Shown: positions 1 through 8,279 of the stretch, one piece after another
Layout: every line of letters starts with the position of its first letter
Position numbering within the stretch: position 1 is the first letter of the stretch
Source: Chloroflexota bacterium
GTDB lineage: Bacteria; Chloroflexota; Dehalococcoidia; Lucifugimonadales; UBA2985
DNA: 64,000 nt
Reading direction: 5' to 3'
Assembly (NCBI GenBank): GCA_028877205.1
Contig: JAPPHY010000011.1
Coordinates: forward strand, 131,656 to 195,655
Notes under the pieces: generated by a model
What the model saw: only the letters and a program-made list of their open reading frames with translations
Told to the model about the DNA's origin: nothing
Database searches by the model: none
Made by a program: the position numbers and the translations under genes

Positions 1-350
1 AATCACCGCGGGCGCATTGCGCTGATCCCCGCATCGGCGTGCAGATCAGGCTCTGATCTGGCCCATTCACTTCACACGATCTACACCGGGTGCCTAGGAC
101 CTCGTGGGCCGCGGTGCTGTAGCATGCCAGCGATGAAGGGCTCAGGTTTCGAGCTCTGTTCCTCCCTTCTGAAGAATCCAGAGAGCCTAGCAGGGGCAGT
201 GGGATTGGTTCGAGTCCAGTTGAGTCGGAATACGCCTGCGGGTCATCAATCACTGCATCCGTCTCATCGTGGGCTCCTTCCGATGCACCAAGGGAACCGG
301 TGCTAACGACCATTTAGACCCCAGCACTATCGGAGGCATTGAAAATGAGA
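1..350. other. region without a recognisable gene
   Basis: I see no convincing coding region here. The only structure is a perfect inverted repeat at 42-60, with an 8-bp stem (CAGATCAG / CTGATCTG) and a 3-nt loop. No T run follows it, so it is not a standard terminator. The short open frame starting near 124 has no ribosome binding site and no family resemblance, so I leave it out. Confidence 0.4.
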
Positions 351-382
351 TTGCTTGTTTGATATGCCATATCACTATATGG
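351..382 (+). promoter_or_regulatory. candidate MerR-like promoter with overlapping dyads
   Basis: TTGCTT (351-356) and TATATG (376-381) are separated by 19 nt, a spacing longer than the usual 17. The spacer holds a perfect 7-1-7 palindrome at 360-374 (half site TGATATG). It overlaps a second inverted repeat at 367-382 (CCATAT / ATATGG). Long-spacer promoters with a dyad between -35 and -10 are typical of MerR-family metal regulators, but ArsR-type repressors also bind such AT-rich dyads. No regulator gene is adjacent. The flavoprotein gene starts about 105 bp downstream. Confidence 0.4.
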
Positions 383-486
383 AGGTTTGATGGGCATAAC
401 TGATATTGACATGAGGGAACATCTATGATACCTTATCTCGCTTTGCTGCATTGGGGATAACAAGTGACAAGTTGAGAGGAGGAGCC

Positions 487-1653
487 ATGAGCAAACGGAA
501 CAATGGACAGTGGCGGGACAAGGCACCGAAAGGGTCGCGACTCCACGAAGTCGCAATCGTGGGCGCGGGGGCGGCCGGGCTCGGATGCGGGGTTGCCCTG
601 AAGGAGTTTGGCGTCGACGACGTCATCATCCTTGATCGCCATGAGGTCGGCGCCTCGTTCCGGCGGTGGCCGCAAGAGATGCGCTTCATCACGCCGTCGT
701 TCACTTCGAACGCGTTTGGGATGCTCGACCTCAATGCGATAGTCCCCCGCACTTCGCCCGCCTTCACGCTTGACCGCGAACACCCCAGCGGAGCCGCATA
801 CGCGAAGTACCTCGACAATGTCGTCACACATTTCGAGCTCCGGGTGAAGTCCGGTATCGATGTCTGCGCAGTCGCTGTCGAGGACAACGGGACATTCACA
901 CTCACGACAACCGATCGGCCGGTGCGGGCGCGACATCTCATCTGGGCGGCCGGGGAATTCCAGTACCCGAACCGCAACTCGTTTGCGGGCGCGGAATGCT
1001 GCTGCCACTCGTCCGACGTCAGCACGTGGCGGGATCTCGAAGGTGACCGTTTCACGGTGATCGGCGGCTACGAGAGCGCCGCAGACGCGGCCATCTCGCT
1101 GGTGCAGTTGGGGAAGAACGTGACCGTGCTGGCGCGATATGCGACGTGGAAGAGAGAAGACCCTGACCCCAGCATCTCCCTCTCCCCGTACTCCCGCGAA
1201 CGTCTGGAATGGGCCGACTCCACAGGCTGCTTGGACCTCGTCGACAGTGTGGACATCACGTCGGTGCGCGAGGACGGTGACGCGTGGGTCGTCCAGGCCT
1301 CGGATGGCCGCGAGTGGACGAGCGAGACACGCCCGATCCTCGCCACCGGCTTCAAGGGCTCTCTCAGCCACCTCGACGGCCTGATTGAGTATAACGAAGA
1401 CGGCGCCCCCGTCGTCACGGAAGAGGCCGACGAGTCCACGCTTGTGCCCGGCCTGTTCATCTCCGGCCCAATCCTCGAGCACCGGGGCGTGAACTTCTGC
1501 TTCATCTACAAGTTCCGCCAGCGCTTCGCCATCGTCGCCGATTCGATCGCACAGCGCCTCGGAATGGACACTACGGAAGCCGTCGCAGCCCACAGGGTGG
1601 CGGGGATGTACCTGGACGACCTCTCTTGCTGCGAGGAGTCCTGTGCGTGCTGA
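487..1653 (+). CDS. FAD/NAD(P)-dependent oxidoreductase with Cys-rich tail
   Basis: This is a flavoprotein of the pyridine-nucleotide oxidoreductase / CzcO-YpdA type. A dinucleotide-binding motif GAGAAGLG lies near residue 20. A second Rossmann signature (VIGGYESAADAA) lies near residue 195, and an ATG-type motif (ILATGFKG) near 285. I chose the ATG at 487, not the in-frame TTG at 451, because GAGAGGAGG precedes it at good spacing. The product is 388 aa. The last eight residues are CCEESCAC, a thiolate cluster suited to metal or metalloid binding. The end overlaps the FeoB-like gene by 11 nt, so the two are probably translationally coupled. A role in metal handling is inferred from the tail and the partner. 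The substrate is unknown. Confidence 0.8.
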   Translation: MSKRNNGQWRDKAPKGSRLHEVAIVGAGAAGLGCGVALKEFGVDDVIILDRHEVGASFRRWPQEMRFITPSFTSNAFGMLDLNAIVPRTSPAFTLDREHPSGAAYAKYLDNVVTHFELRVKSGIDVCAVAVEDNGTFTLTTTDRPVRARHLIWAAGEFQYPNRNSFAGAECCCHSSDVSTWRDLEGDRFTVIGGYESAADAAISLVQLGKNVTVLARYATWKREDPDPSISLSPYSRERLEWADSTGCLDLVDSVDITSVREDGDAWVVQASDGREWTSETRPILATGFKGSLSHLDGLIEYNEDGAPVVTEEADESTLVPGLFISGPILEHRGVNFCFIYKFRQRFAIVADSIAQRLGMDTTEAVAAHRVAGMYLDDLSCCEESCAC

Positions 1654-2860
1654 CCGACATGACGTCGATGTCGCGGCGCCTCACACCACGCCGCTCCTCG
1701 GACGCGCGAGCGTTGGAAAGCTAGCGCCGGATCGAGCGGGGTGGCGGATCGAGCCGCGGCGTGGACTCCTCGAGCACGCGGTCGCAGGCCCCGCGACAGC
1801 GGTCGTCCTCCTGATCCTGCCCGCACTGCTCGCCGTGCTCGGCGCGAACCAGGCCGCCGCCTGGCTTGATCCGCTGGCCGTGGCCATCACGACGCCCCTG
1901 GCCGAGAGGATAGAGGGCTGGCCGGGACCGCTCGCGGCTGTGCTAGCCGGCGACTACGGACTGCTCACGATGGGGCCGTTGCTATTCGTGTGGGCGGTCC
2001 CCACGGTGCTGGTCTACTCGGTGCTGATCAGCGTCTACAAGGCGAGCGGTCTCGCCGACCGCATCGGGACAGCGATCCACCCCCTGTTGCGGCCTGTCGG
2101 CCTGCACGGGCGCGATGTGACACGGGTGCTGATGGGCTTCGGTTGCAACGTCCCGGCAATCGTCTCCACACGCTCCTGCTCTGCCTGCACCCGTCCGACG
2201 ACCGTCGGCGCGATATCCTTCGGGTCCGCCTGCTCGTACCAGCTCGGCGCGACGCTCGCGGTCTTTGCCGCCGCCGGCCAGGGCGGTCTCGTTGTGCCGT
2301 ACCTGGCGCTGCTCGTCGGGGCGACGCTCGTCTACACGCGCCTCATCAGTCAGCCTTCCGCGCGGTCGAAACTCAACACACTGCTCATCGAACCACGCAC
2401 CTTCCTCACCAGGCCGTCCTTCGCGGCAGTTGGGTCGGAGGCACAAGGGACGGTTTGGGCATTCTTCCGCACGGCGCTCCCGACATTTTTCGCGATTGCC
2501 ATGGTTGCCTCGCTCCTCGACTGGTCGGGCGTGCTCGATGCAGCGGGGGGGTTGCTGGCGCCGGCGATGGCCGTGTTCGCACTGCCGACGGACGCGGCAT
2601 TGCCGACCGTGCTCGCCGCTGTCCGCAAGGACGGCATACTGCTCCTGGCCGAAGCCGGTACCGTCGCCTCCTTGAGCGCGGCCCAGCTGCTTGTTGCGAC
2701 ATTCCTGGCCGGAACTGTTCTGCCATGCCTGGTCACCGCGATCACGATTGGGCGCGAGCTCGGGTTACGGTTCGCGGGCGGGCTTGTCGTGAAGCAGTCC
2801 GCCTTCGCTGTCACGGTCGCCGCCACCGTTGGCTGGGTCTCAGCCGCGTTCGGCGGGTAA
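1643..2860 (+). CDS. FeoB-like 'gate' domain membrane protein without a GTPase domain
   Basis: This 405-aa polytopic membrane protein resembles the membrane part of the ferrous-iron transporter FeoB and the nucleoside-recognition/gate family. The hallmark GFGCNVPAIVSTRSC sits near residue 170, followed by a second Cys in SACTRP and a small-residue helix with GSACSYQLG. The GTPase (G1-G5) domain of true FeoB is absent. Start GTG 1643 is supported by GAGGAG four nt upstream and an 11-nt overlap with the flavoprotein gene. The pairing with a Cys-tailed flavoprotein suggests transport of a redox-active or thiophilic metal ion. The ion cannot be told from sequence. A general nucleoside permease role is less likely because of the conserved Cys motif. 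Confidence 0.75.
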   Translation: MRADRHDVDVAAPHTTPLLGRASVGKLAPDRAGWRIEPRRGLLEHAVAGPATAVVLLILPALLAVLGANQAAAWLDPLAVAITTPLAERIEGWPGPLAAVLAGDYGLLTMGPLLFVWAVPTVLVYSVLISVYKASGLADRIGTAIHPLLRPVGLHGRDVTRVLMGFGCNVPAIVSTRSCSACTRPTTVGAISFGSACSYQLGATLAVFAAAGQGGLVVPYLALLVGATLVYTRLISQPSARSKLNTLLIEPRTFLTRPSFAAVGSEAQGTVWAFFRTALPTFFAIAMVASLLDWSGVLDAAGGLLAPAMAVFALPTDAALPTVLAAVRKDGILLLAEAGTVASLSAAQLLVATFLAGTVLPCLVTAITIGRELGLRFAGGLVVKQSAFAVTVAATVGWVSAAFGG

Positions 2861-3078
2861 CGATCCACATCACCCTCTCTGCCGCAACGCATGGGCATGA
2901 GACAGACCCCCTCACACTCAGGGAGTGGGCCGGGGTGGGGTAAACTCCTTGCAACAGTTTCCTGCAGCATCCACCCTCACCCTGACCCTCTCCCTCAAGG
3001 GAGAAGGGTAAAGAGAAGACCCCACTACGGCCAAACTTCGACTCGCCGCGCCTCACCGGGCACATCCGCTGCCGCTGG
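2861..3078. repeat. intergenic stretch with C/G-rich palindromic repeat
   Basis: No gene is seen. An imperfect inverted repeat at 2985-3009 has CCCTCTCCCT facing AGGGAGAAGGG around a short loop. Related C-rich/G-rich dyads occur at 11811-11830, 55671-55698 and 55741-55762, so this is a dispersed intergenic family. A degenerate second arm lies around 2910-2940. Confidence 0.5.
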
Positions 3079-3087
3079 TGGTATAAT
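3079..3087 (+). promoter_or_regulatory. extended -10 promoter for lhgO
   Basis: A consensus TATAAT at 3082-3087 is preceded by TGG, giving the extended -10 form TGnTATAAT. No good -35 is seen 17 nt upstream, which is normal for extended -10 promoters. The oxidase start codon follows about 37 nt downstream. Confidence 0.5.
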
Positions 3088-3123
3088 CGTCTCGCACCAA
3101 TCCCCTACACGGCGGTCAACACC

Positions 3124-4338
3124 ATGAGCAGTCAGGCGTACGACATAGCGATCATCGGCGGCGGCATCGTCGGCCTTGCCACCGCCCTGCAGCTCTCCAC
3201 TAACCACCCCGACCAGCGGGCCGTGGTGCTGGAGAAGGAGACCGCGATCGGCACGCACCAGACCGGCCACAACAGCGGCGTGATCCACTCCGGCATCTAC
3301 TACCGGCCAGGCTCGCTGAAGGCGCGCAACTGCGTCGAGGGCGGCCGCGCCCTCATGGCGTTCTGCGACGAGAACGAGATCGAGTACCAGCTGTGCGGCA
3401 AGGTTATCGTGGCCACGGGCGAGAACGAGCTGGCCGCGCTCGACGAGCTCCACAGGCGCGGCACGGCCAACGGCGTCCCCGGCCTCCGGATGATCGGCCC
3501 AGAGGAGCTGCGAGAGATCGAGCCTCACGCCAACGGCATCCGGGCACTCCACTCGCCGAATACCGGCATCATCGACTTCGCGCAGGTGGCCGCTGGATAC
3601 TCCAGGCGCTTCCGCGAGAACGGCGGCGAGGTGCTCACCGGCGCACGCGTGAATTCGATCCGCCGCGCCGACGGCCTCACGTACCTGGAGACCGACCGGG
3701 GCGAGGTGCGCGCACGCAACGTCATCAACTGCGCCGGCCTATACTCGGACGCCATCGCCCGCATGATGGGCGTCAAGCAGGACGTGAGGATCGTGCCGTT
3801 CCGCGGCGAGTACTACATGCTGGCCCACGAGGCCGAGCACATGGTGAACGGGCTGATCTACCCCGTGCCCAACCCGGAGTTCCCGTTCTTGGGCGTCCAC
3901 TTCACCCGCACCGTCCACGGCGAGGTGGAGGCAGGCCCCAACGCAGTCCTGGCCTTCGCAAGAGAGGGCTACAACATCACGCGCGTGAACCCCAAGGAGA
4001 TGCTGGGCACGCTGGGCTACCGCGGCTTCTGGACCATGTCCGCCCGCTACTGGAAGATGGGAATGAAGGAGATGTACCGCTCGCTGAGCAAGGGCGCGTT
4101 CGTGAAGTCGTTGCAGAAGCTGGTGCCGGAAATCCGCGACGAGCACCTGGTGCGCGGCAACGCAGGCGTCCGAGCGCAGGAGGTGGAGCGCAACGGCCTC
4201 TTGACGGACGACTTCCACATCACCGAGACGCCGAACGCGGTCCACGTGCGGAATGCGCCTTCGCCGGGCGCAACGGCCTCGCTTGCGATTGGGCGTGACG
4301 TGGTCGCGGCCGCCGCCAAGGCGTTTGGGCTGGGCTAG
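3124..4338 (+). CDS. lhgO: L-2-hydroxyglutarate oxidase
   Basis: This FAD enzyme of the DAO/GlpD superfamily oxidises L-2-hydroxyglutarate to 2-oxoglutarate. Residues 8-20 form the dinucleotide-binding motif IIGGGIVGLATAL. The family signature HNSGVIHSGIYY (residues about 51-62) and the C-terminal NAGVRAQ are present. The length of 404 aa is normal for LhgO/YgaF and the human L2HGDH core. The product is presumably membrane-associated and linked to the quinone pool, as in E. coli. No clear Shine-Dalgarno sequence precedes the ATG. The gene stands alone between two repeat-rich spacers, so it is probably monocistronic. Other glycine/sarcosine-oxidase-like functions are possible but fit less well. 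Confidence 0.87.
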   Translation: MSSQAYDIAIIGGGIVGLATALQLSTNHPDQRAVVLEKETAIGTHQTGHNSGVIHSGIYYRPGSLKARNCVEGGRALMAFCDENEIEYQLCGKVIVATGENELAALDELHRRGTANGVPGLRMIGPEELREIEPHANGIRALHSPNTGIIDFAQVAAGYSRRFRENGGEVLTGARVNSIRRADGLTYLETDRGEVRARNVINCAGLYSDAIARMMGVKQDVRIVPFRGEYYMLAHEAEHMVNGLIYPVPNPEFPFLGVHFTRTVHGEVEAGPNAVLAFAREGYNITRVNPKEMLGTLGYRGFWTMSARYWKMGMKEMYRSLSKGAFVKSLQKLVPEIRDEHLVRGNAGVRAQEVERNGLLTDDFHITETPNAVHVRNAPSPGATASLAIGRDVVAAAAKAFGLG

Positions 4339-4350
4339 CGCGGCCTTCTC

Positions 4351-4924
4351 TGTCATTTCGAGCGCAGTCGAGAAATCCAGGACCTGCCGCCCAGCCGCCA
4401 CGACCGTCATTCCTGCGAAAGCAGGAATCCATCACCCAGTGGAAAGGTGGGCGGCGGCTGGCTCATCGCCCACCCCTAAGCCCCAGGGGCTAGACCCCCG
4501 CTTTCGCGGGGGTGACGGGAGGAGCGCCGCGCGGCCGCCCAGTTCGACTCTCACAGCCAGCGACCGCCTTAGATTCCTCGACTACGCTCGGAATGACGGT
4601 GGTGGGGCGTTCGGCCTGGGGTAGCGGCCTTCCCTCCAGCCCACTCAGAGCCTGCCCCGCACGCCGATGCGGGGATGAGTGAACTGTAAGGACGATCGTG
4701 ACCGTCATTGCGGCGGAAGCCGCAATCTAGTTCCGGGGTGTAGGGGTGAGCGACGCGCCGCCGCACGCCTCTCCACCTGGTGATAGATTCCCGCGTCCGC
4801 GGGAATGACGGTTGAGGAGGCGCCACGCAACCACTCCTGCGCAGGCAGGAGTCCAGGGGAGGTGGGGCGTCTGCAGATGGATTCCTGCTCCCCACTTTCG
4901 CGGGGACAAGCTCCGCGGGAATGA
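4351..4924. repeat. cluster of palindromic hairpin repeats
   Basis: This spacer of about 600 bp has no gene and is filled with palindromes. Five 20-bp units have an 8-bp stem and 4-nt loop: 4409-4428, 4494-4513, 4707-4726, 4787-4806 and 4833-4852. The stems differ (ATTCCTGC, ACCCCCGC, ATTGCGGC, ATTCCCGC, ACTCCTGC), yet each right arm is its exact complement, so the changes are compensatory. A longer nested version lies at 4881-4924. A second family (core TCATTTCGAGCG or its complement) is at 4350-4380 and 4571-4597. The function is unknown. Possible roles are mRNA 3' ends or mobile REP-like elements. Confidence 0.8.
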
Positions 4925-4942
4925 CGGAGGCGGCAGGTGCCC

Positions 4943-5878
4943 CTACCGGTAAGCCACCAGCACCACCGACGCCGTCGCAAGCCACAGCACGATATTCACC
5001 AACAGCGGCGCGTCTGTCAGCAGTATCTGCTCCGGGCTCTCGCCAAGGTTTTTGTGGTGCACCAGGTACAGGTAGCGGAACAGCCCGTACATCACGAACG
5101 GAATGGTCAGGAGCATCGCGTTGTTGTCGGGCAGGTTCTCGGCGGTGAAGGTGTAGAGCACGTAGGAGACCAGCGTCGCAGGCGCGACGATCGCAATGAG
5201 CTGCTCCAGCAGCCGCGGCGTGTACTCCTCCAGGCTCTGTCGCTGAAGCTGTGCCCTGTCGCCCGCGAGCTCGATCTCGTTGAGGCGCTTGGCGAACCCC
5301 AGGAACAGCGCGCCCAGCGACGTGCAGACGTACAGCCACGGCGAGATCGCCACGTCCAGCACCACCGCGCCCGCCACGGCACGCAGCACGAACCCGGAGC
5401 TGATTGCCATGATGTCCAGTATCACCATCCGCTTCAGGTACAGCGAGTACGCCGCGTTGACTACCAGGTACACCCCAGCGACCAGCGCGAAGAGCGGCTC
5501 CAGCAGGTAGGCGAGGACGGAGCCGGCGACAGCCATCGTCGCGGCCAGCGCCACGGCCGCCACCGGCGACACCACGCCCGCGGCGATGGGCCGGTGCTGC
5601 TTCCGCGGGTGGTGCCGGTCGCGCTCCGCGTCGAGGACGTCGTTGACGAGGTAGACGGCGCTGGTGACGAGGCAGAAGATGGCCGCGGCCGCGGTGATGA
5701 GCGCGAAGGTGCGGGACGCTTCGCCAAGGTCGCTCAGGCTCCATGCCTGGTCGACGGTGAAGAACAGGGCGAAGTAGATGATGAGGTTCTTGGTCCACTG
5801 GCGCGGGCGCATGGAGGAGATGACTCCCCTGGCTGCAGCCCAGCCTCCCGCCTGGCCGACTCCCTCCGCTTCTGCCAT
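4943..5878 (-). CDS. UbiA-family decaprenyl-phosphate phosphoribosyltransferase-like protein
   Basis: This polytopic UbiA prenyltransferase (311 aa) most resembles the family that transfers 5-phosphoribose from PRPP to a polyprenyl phosphate, the first step to decaprenylphosphoryl-arabinose or -ribose. The opening RPRQWTKNLIIYFALFF and the metal-binding NDVLDAERDRHHPRKQHRPIA (an NDxxDxxxD type motif) are characteristic, and a second Asp-rich stretch is DIMAISSGFVLRAVAG. I chose the ATG at 5878 (MAEAEG) over an upstream in-frame start at 6052 that lies in repeat sequence. No DprE1/DprE2 partners are in the window. The alternative is another UbiA enzyme with an unknown acceptor. Confidence 0.75.
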   Translation of the reverse strand: MAEAEGVGQAGGWAAARGVISSMRPRQWTKNLIIYFALFFTVDQAWSLSDLGEASRTFALITAAAAIFCLVTSAVYLVNDVLDAERDRHHPRKQHRPIAAGVVSPVAAVALAATMAVAGSVLAYLLEPLFALVAGVYLVVNAAYSLYLKRMVILDIMAISSGFVLRAVAGAVVLDVAISPWLYVCTSLGALFLGFAKRLNEIELAGDRAQLQRQSLEEYTPRLLEQLIAIVAPATLVSYVLYTFTAENLPDNNAMLLTIPFVMYGLFRYLYLVHHKNLGESPEQILLTDAPLLVNIVLWLATASVVLVAYR

Positions 5879-5935
5879 TGCGAATGGATGATAACCAGCC
5901 ACGGCGCGCAAAGTCAACGCGGCGGCCTTTCCGCT

Positions 5936-6180
5936 GTCATTTCGAGCGCAGCCGAGAAGTCTAGGACCTGCAGCGGTCTGACACCCCCCGCTCCAAGTAG
6001 CCTCGCAGCCTCCGAATCCAACACACGCGACCCTCGACTGCTTGAGATTCATCGACTGCGCCTCGCTTTCGCTCGACTACGCTCGGAATGACGGTGGTGA
6101 ACGTCTAGCCATGAGCTGGAGGACGCGAGAGCGCTCCCCCAGCCCGCTCATGGTGAGCCTGTCGAACCATTCGAGCGGGC
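5936..6180. repeat. spacer with two palindromic repeat families
   Basis: The 410-bp spacer between the UbiA gene and the small membrane protein has no gene apart from the start region near 6290. TCATTTCGAGCG-type repeats lie at 5936-5962 and 6072-6092 in opposite orientations. A long dyad at 6142-6180 has GCCCGCTC facing GAGCGGGC with GGTGAGCCTGTCGAACC in the loop. The same loop sequence recurs near 16.6-16.9 kb and 52.8-53.0 kb. Confidence 0.7.
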
Positions 6181-6289
6181 CGGTTGCCCCCGCCTATGGC
6201 GCTCGCAGGCGGATTGCGGTACAATAGGCAGGCGTCGTCGCACGAGAGGGTGCGGGGCGCCGACCATCTCCACATCGAGGAGACACAAC

Positions 6290-6484
6290 GTGAACGGACT
6301 GATTTCCATCGTGCTCCCGCTAGGGGCCATGATTACGGTTGCCATACTGATGATCGGCCTGGGCAGCGTGTTCCTGGCCGCCGGGCACAACGGCACCATC
6401 GTGATTGGCCTGGCGATCATCATCCTCGTCCCGCTCGGCGGGTGGCTGGTCACCCGCGGCGGCAGCAGCGAAAGCAGCGGCTAG
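6290..6484 (+). CDS. small two-helix membrane protein
   Basis: This 64-aa hypothetical protein starts at GTG 6290, with GAGGAG seven nt upstream. It consists almost entirely of two hydrophobic segments (residues about 4-28 and 36-54) joined by a short GHNGT turn, and ends in a Ser/Gly tail. I recognise no family. A TACAAT box at 6220-6225 may be its -10 element. The good ribosome binding site makes translation plausible. The function is unknown. Confidence 0.55.
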   Translation: MNGLISIVLPLGAMITVAILMIGLGSVFLAAGHNGTIVIGLAIIILVPLGGWLVTRGGSSESSG

Positions 6485-6561
6485 CACGTTCGACTGCTCC
6501 CCCCGCCTAGCTCACAAGGCGGCGTTTCAGTACCCGAGTACAAGCCGGAGAAGTCCGCTCT

Positions 6562-8040
6562 ATGGCCACACCCAACTTTGCGGACAGGACCATCTGGACG
6601 GGCGACAACCTGGACATTCTGCGCGGGATGAACAGCGAGTGCGTTGACCTGATCTACCTGGACCCGCCCTTCAACTCCAACCGTGACTACTCAGCTCCGA
6701 TTGGCTCGCAGGCAGCAGGCGCGGCCTTCAAGGACACCTGGACCCTGAATGACGTAGACCTCGCTTGGCACGGGCTGATAGCCGAGGAGCACCCAGGACT
6801 GTACAGCATCATTGACGCCGCGGGCGTTGCCCACGGCAAGGGAATGAAGTCTTACCTAATAATGATGGCCGTCCGGCTTTTGGAGATGAGGAGGGTCCTG
6901 AAGCCAACTGGTTCCATCTACCTCCACTGCGACCCCACAGCCAGTCACTATCTCAAGCTCCTAATGGACGCGGTGTTTGGGCCCGCGATGTACTTGAACG
7001 AAATGACGTGGAAACGCTCCAGCGCGCACAGTGACACTAGGCAAGGTATGCGTAGGGCGGGCAAGATCCGCGACATAGTGCTTGTTTACTCCAAGTCGGA
7101 AGACTACGCTTGGAACCCGCAGTACATGCCCTATACGGAAGATTACCTTGAGGCAGAGTATCGCCATATCACTCACCACAACCGCAGATACAAGGAGACG
7201 GACGTAACTGCCGCCAAGCCGGGGGGAGATACCGAGTACCTGTGGCATGTCAAACGCCCCACGCACGAAAAGGCTAGGTGGTCAGCAGACCTCACGGAAG
7301 AACATCTGAACCCAAAGCCTGGCTGGGAGTACAAGGCCGTAAAGCCTTACCGGGGCCGCTACTGGGCCTACTCAAAGGCCAACCTGACCGGCTTCTGGAA
7401 CGAGGGCAGACTGATTCACCGAGAGACGGGGATGCCGCGCCTAATGCAGTTTGCAGACGATATGCCTGGGATTCCTCTACAAGACCTGTGGGACGACATT
7501 CCGCCGGTGCTGGGCAAGGAACGGGTAGGGTATCCCACTCAAAAGCCGCTCGCTCTTCTTGAGCGTATCGTCAGGGCGTCCAGCAACGAGGGTGATCTAG
7601 TTCTGGATCCTTTCTGCGGATGCGCCACCGCCTGCGTGGCCGCAGAGAACCTCGGCCGCAGGTGGGTTGGCATAGATATCTCCCCCAAGGCCGTGGAGCT
7701 GGTCAACACGCGGCTCAGCAAGACAATGGGTAGCCTTTTTCACAGCCGCCTAGTCACCGCCCGCACGGACGTCCCTCGCCGCACGGACACCGAGACACCC
7801 ATCAACTATAAGGAGCAGAAGCACGATCTGTTCGGACGGCAGGAGGGGCTGTGCGGCGGCTGCAAGGTGATGTTTCCCTTCCGCAACTTCACCATTGACC
7901 ACGTGGTGCCGCGTAGCAGAGGCGGCACTGACCACATTGAGAACCTGCAGCTTCTATGCGGGGCTTGCAACTCCATCAAGGGTGACCGGCCGCAGGAGTA
8001 CCTCGTAGCACGGCTCCAAGAGATAGCAGTGACGACGTGA
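6562..8040 (+). CDS. beta-class DNA methyltransferase fused to an HNH nuclease domain
   Basis: The 492-aa protein has two domains. Residues 1-390 form an N6-adenine/N4-cytosine methyltransferase of the beta class. The catalytic motif LDPPFNSNRDY (33-43) comes first and the SAM-binding motif VLDPFCGCATA (347-357) comes late, with YPTQKP at 324-329. Residues about 420-485 form an HNH nuclease: CGGC at 431-434, DHVVPRSRGG at 446-455, then N461 and C-x2-C-N at 466-470. Modification and cleavage domains thus share one chain, as in some phage and type II-like enzymes. The ATG is preceded by GGAG. The stop overlaps the next GTG by 4 nt. Sequence here looks less GC-rich than its neighbours, suggesting transfer. 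The recognition site is unknown. Confidence 0.85.
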   Translation: MATPNFADRTIWTGDNLDILRGMNSECVDLIYLDPPFNSNRDYSAPIGSQAAGAAFKDTWTLNDVDLAWHGLIAEEHPGLYSIIDAAGVAHGKGMKSYLIMMAVRLLEMRRVLKPTGSIYLHCDPTASHYLKLLMDAVFGPAMYLNEMTWKRSSAHSDTRQGMRRAGKIRDIVLVYSKSEDYAWNPQYMPYTEDYLEAEYRHITHHNRRYKETDVTAAKPGGDTEYLWHVKRPTHEKARWSADLTEEHLNPKPGWEYKAVKPYRGRYWAYSKANLTGFWNEGRLIHRETGMPRLMQFADDMPGIPLQDLWDDIPPVLGKERVGYPTQKPLALLERIVRASSNEGDLVLDPFCGCATACVAAENLGRRWVGIDISPKAVELVNTRLSKTMGSLFHSRLVTARTDVPRRTDTETPINYKEQKHDLFGRQEGLCGGCKVMFPFRNFTIDHVVPRSRGGTDHIENLQLLCGACNSIKGDRPQEYLVARLQEIAVTT

Positions 8041-8237
8041 ACGGCGGAGAGCGCGAAACATTTGTGGGCAGCTTGGTACATAGGAAGGTGCGTCGGCATT
8101 TCCACCGGTTCGAATGCACATGGGCCAAAGCCATAAAGGCATGGAATGTGATTGAGTTCTCGTCGCGAGAGGCAGCAATCAACGCGGGCTACAGGCCATG
8201 CAAGACATGCAGATCCGGCGGGCTAATGGGGAAGTGA
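8037..8237 (+). CDS. Ada-like zinc-binding mini-protein, copy 1
   Basis: This 66-aa protein starts at GTG 8037 in a GTGA overlap with the methyltransferase stop, which implies translational coupling. It matches the N-terminal zinc module of Ada. A segment FVGSLVHRK is followed by H-x3-C (HRFEC), then VIEFSSREAAINAGYRPCKTC. In E. coli Ada the four ligands are C38-x3-C42 and C69-x2-C72, and C38 is the methyl acceptor. Here His stands at the C38 position. I infer that the zinc fold is kept but phosphotriester methyl transfer is lost, leaving a DNA-binding or structural role. Similar modules occur fused to nucleases in other bacteria. Confidence 0.65.
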   Translation: MNGGERETFVGSLVHRKVRRHFHRFECTWAKAIKAWNVIEFSSREAAINAGYRPCKTCRSGGLMGK

Positions 8238-8279
8238 AAGGATACGGCTTGGGGTAGCCCCACCAGAAGGAGGTGTGAC

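Noticed and set aside
200..225. T-arm-like sequence (GGTTCGAGTCCAG) suggesting a tRNA
   Set aside because: No matching acceptor, D or anticodon arms can be folded around it, so a tRNA is not supported.
124..306. 60-codon frame near the left edge
   Set aside because: No ribosome binding site, no similarity and unusual composition. It is likely chance.
4943..6052. Longer start for the UbiA-family protein at 6052
   Set aside because: The extra 58 residues are encoded by palindromic repeat sequence, and the family begins close to RPRQWTKN.
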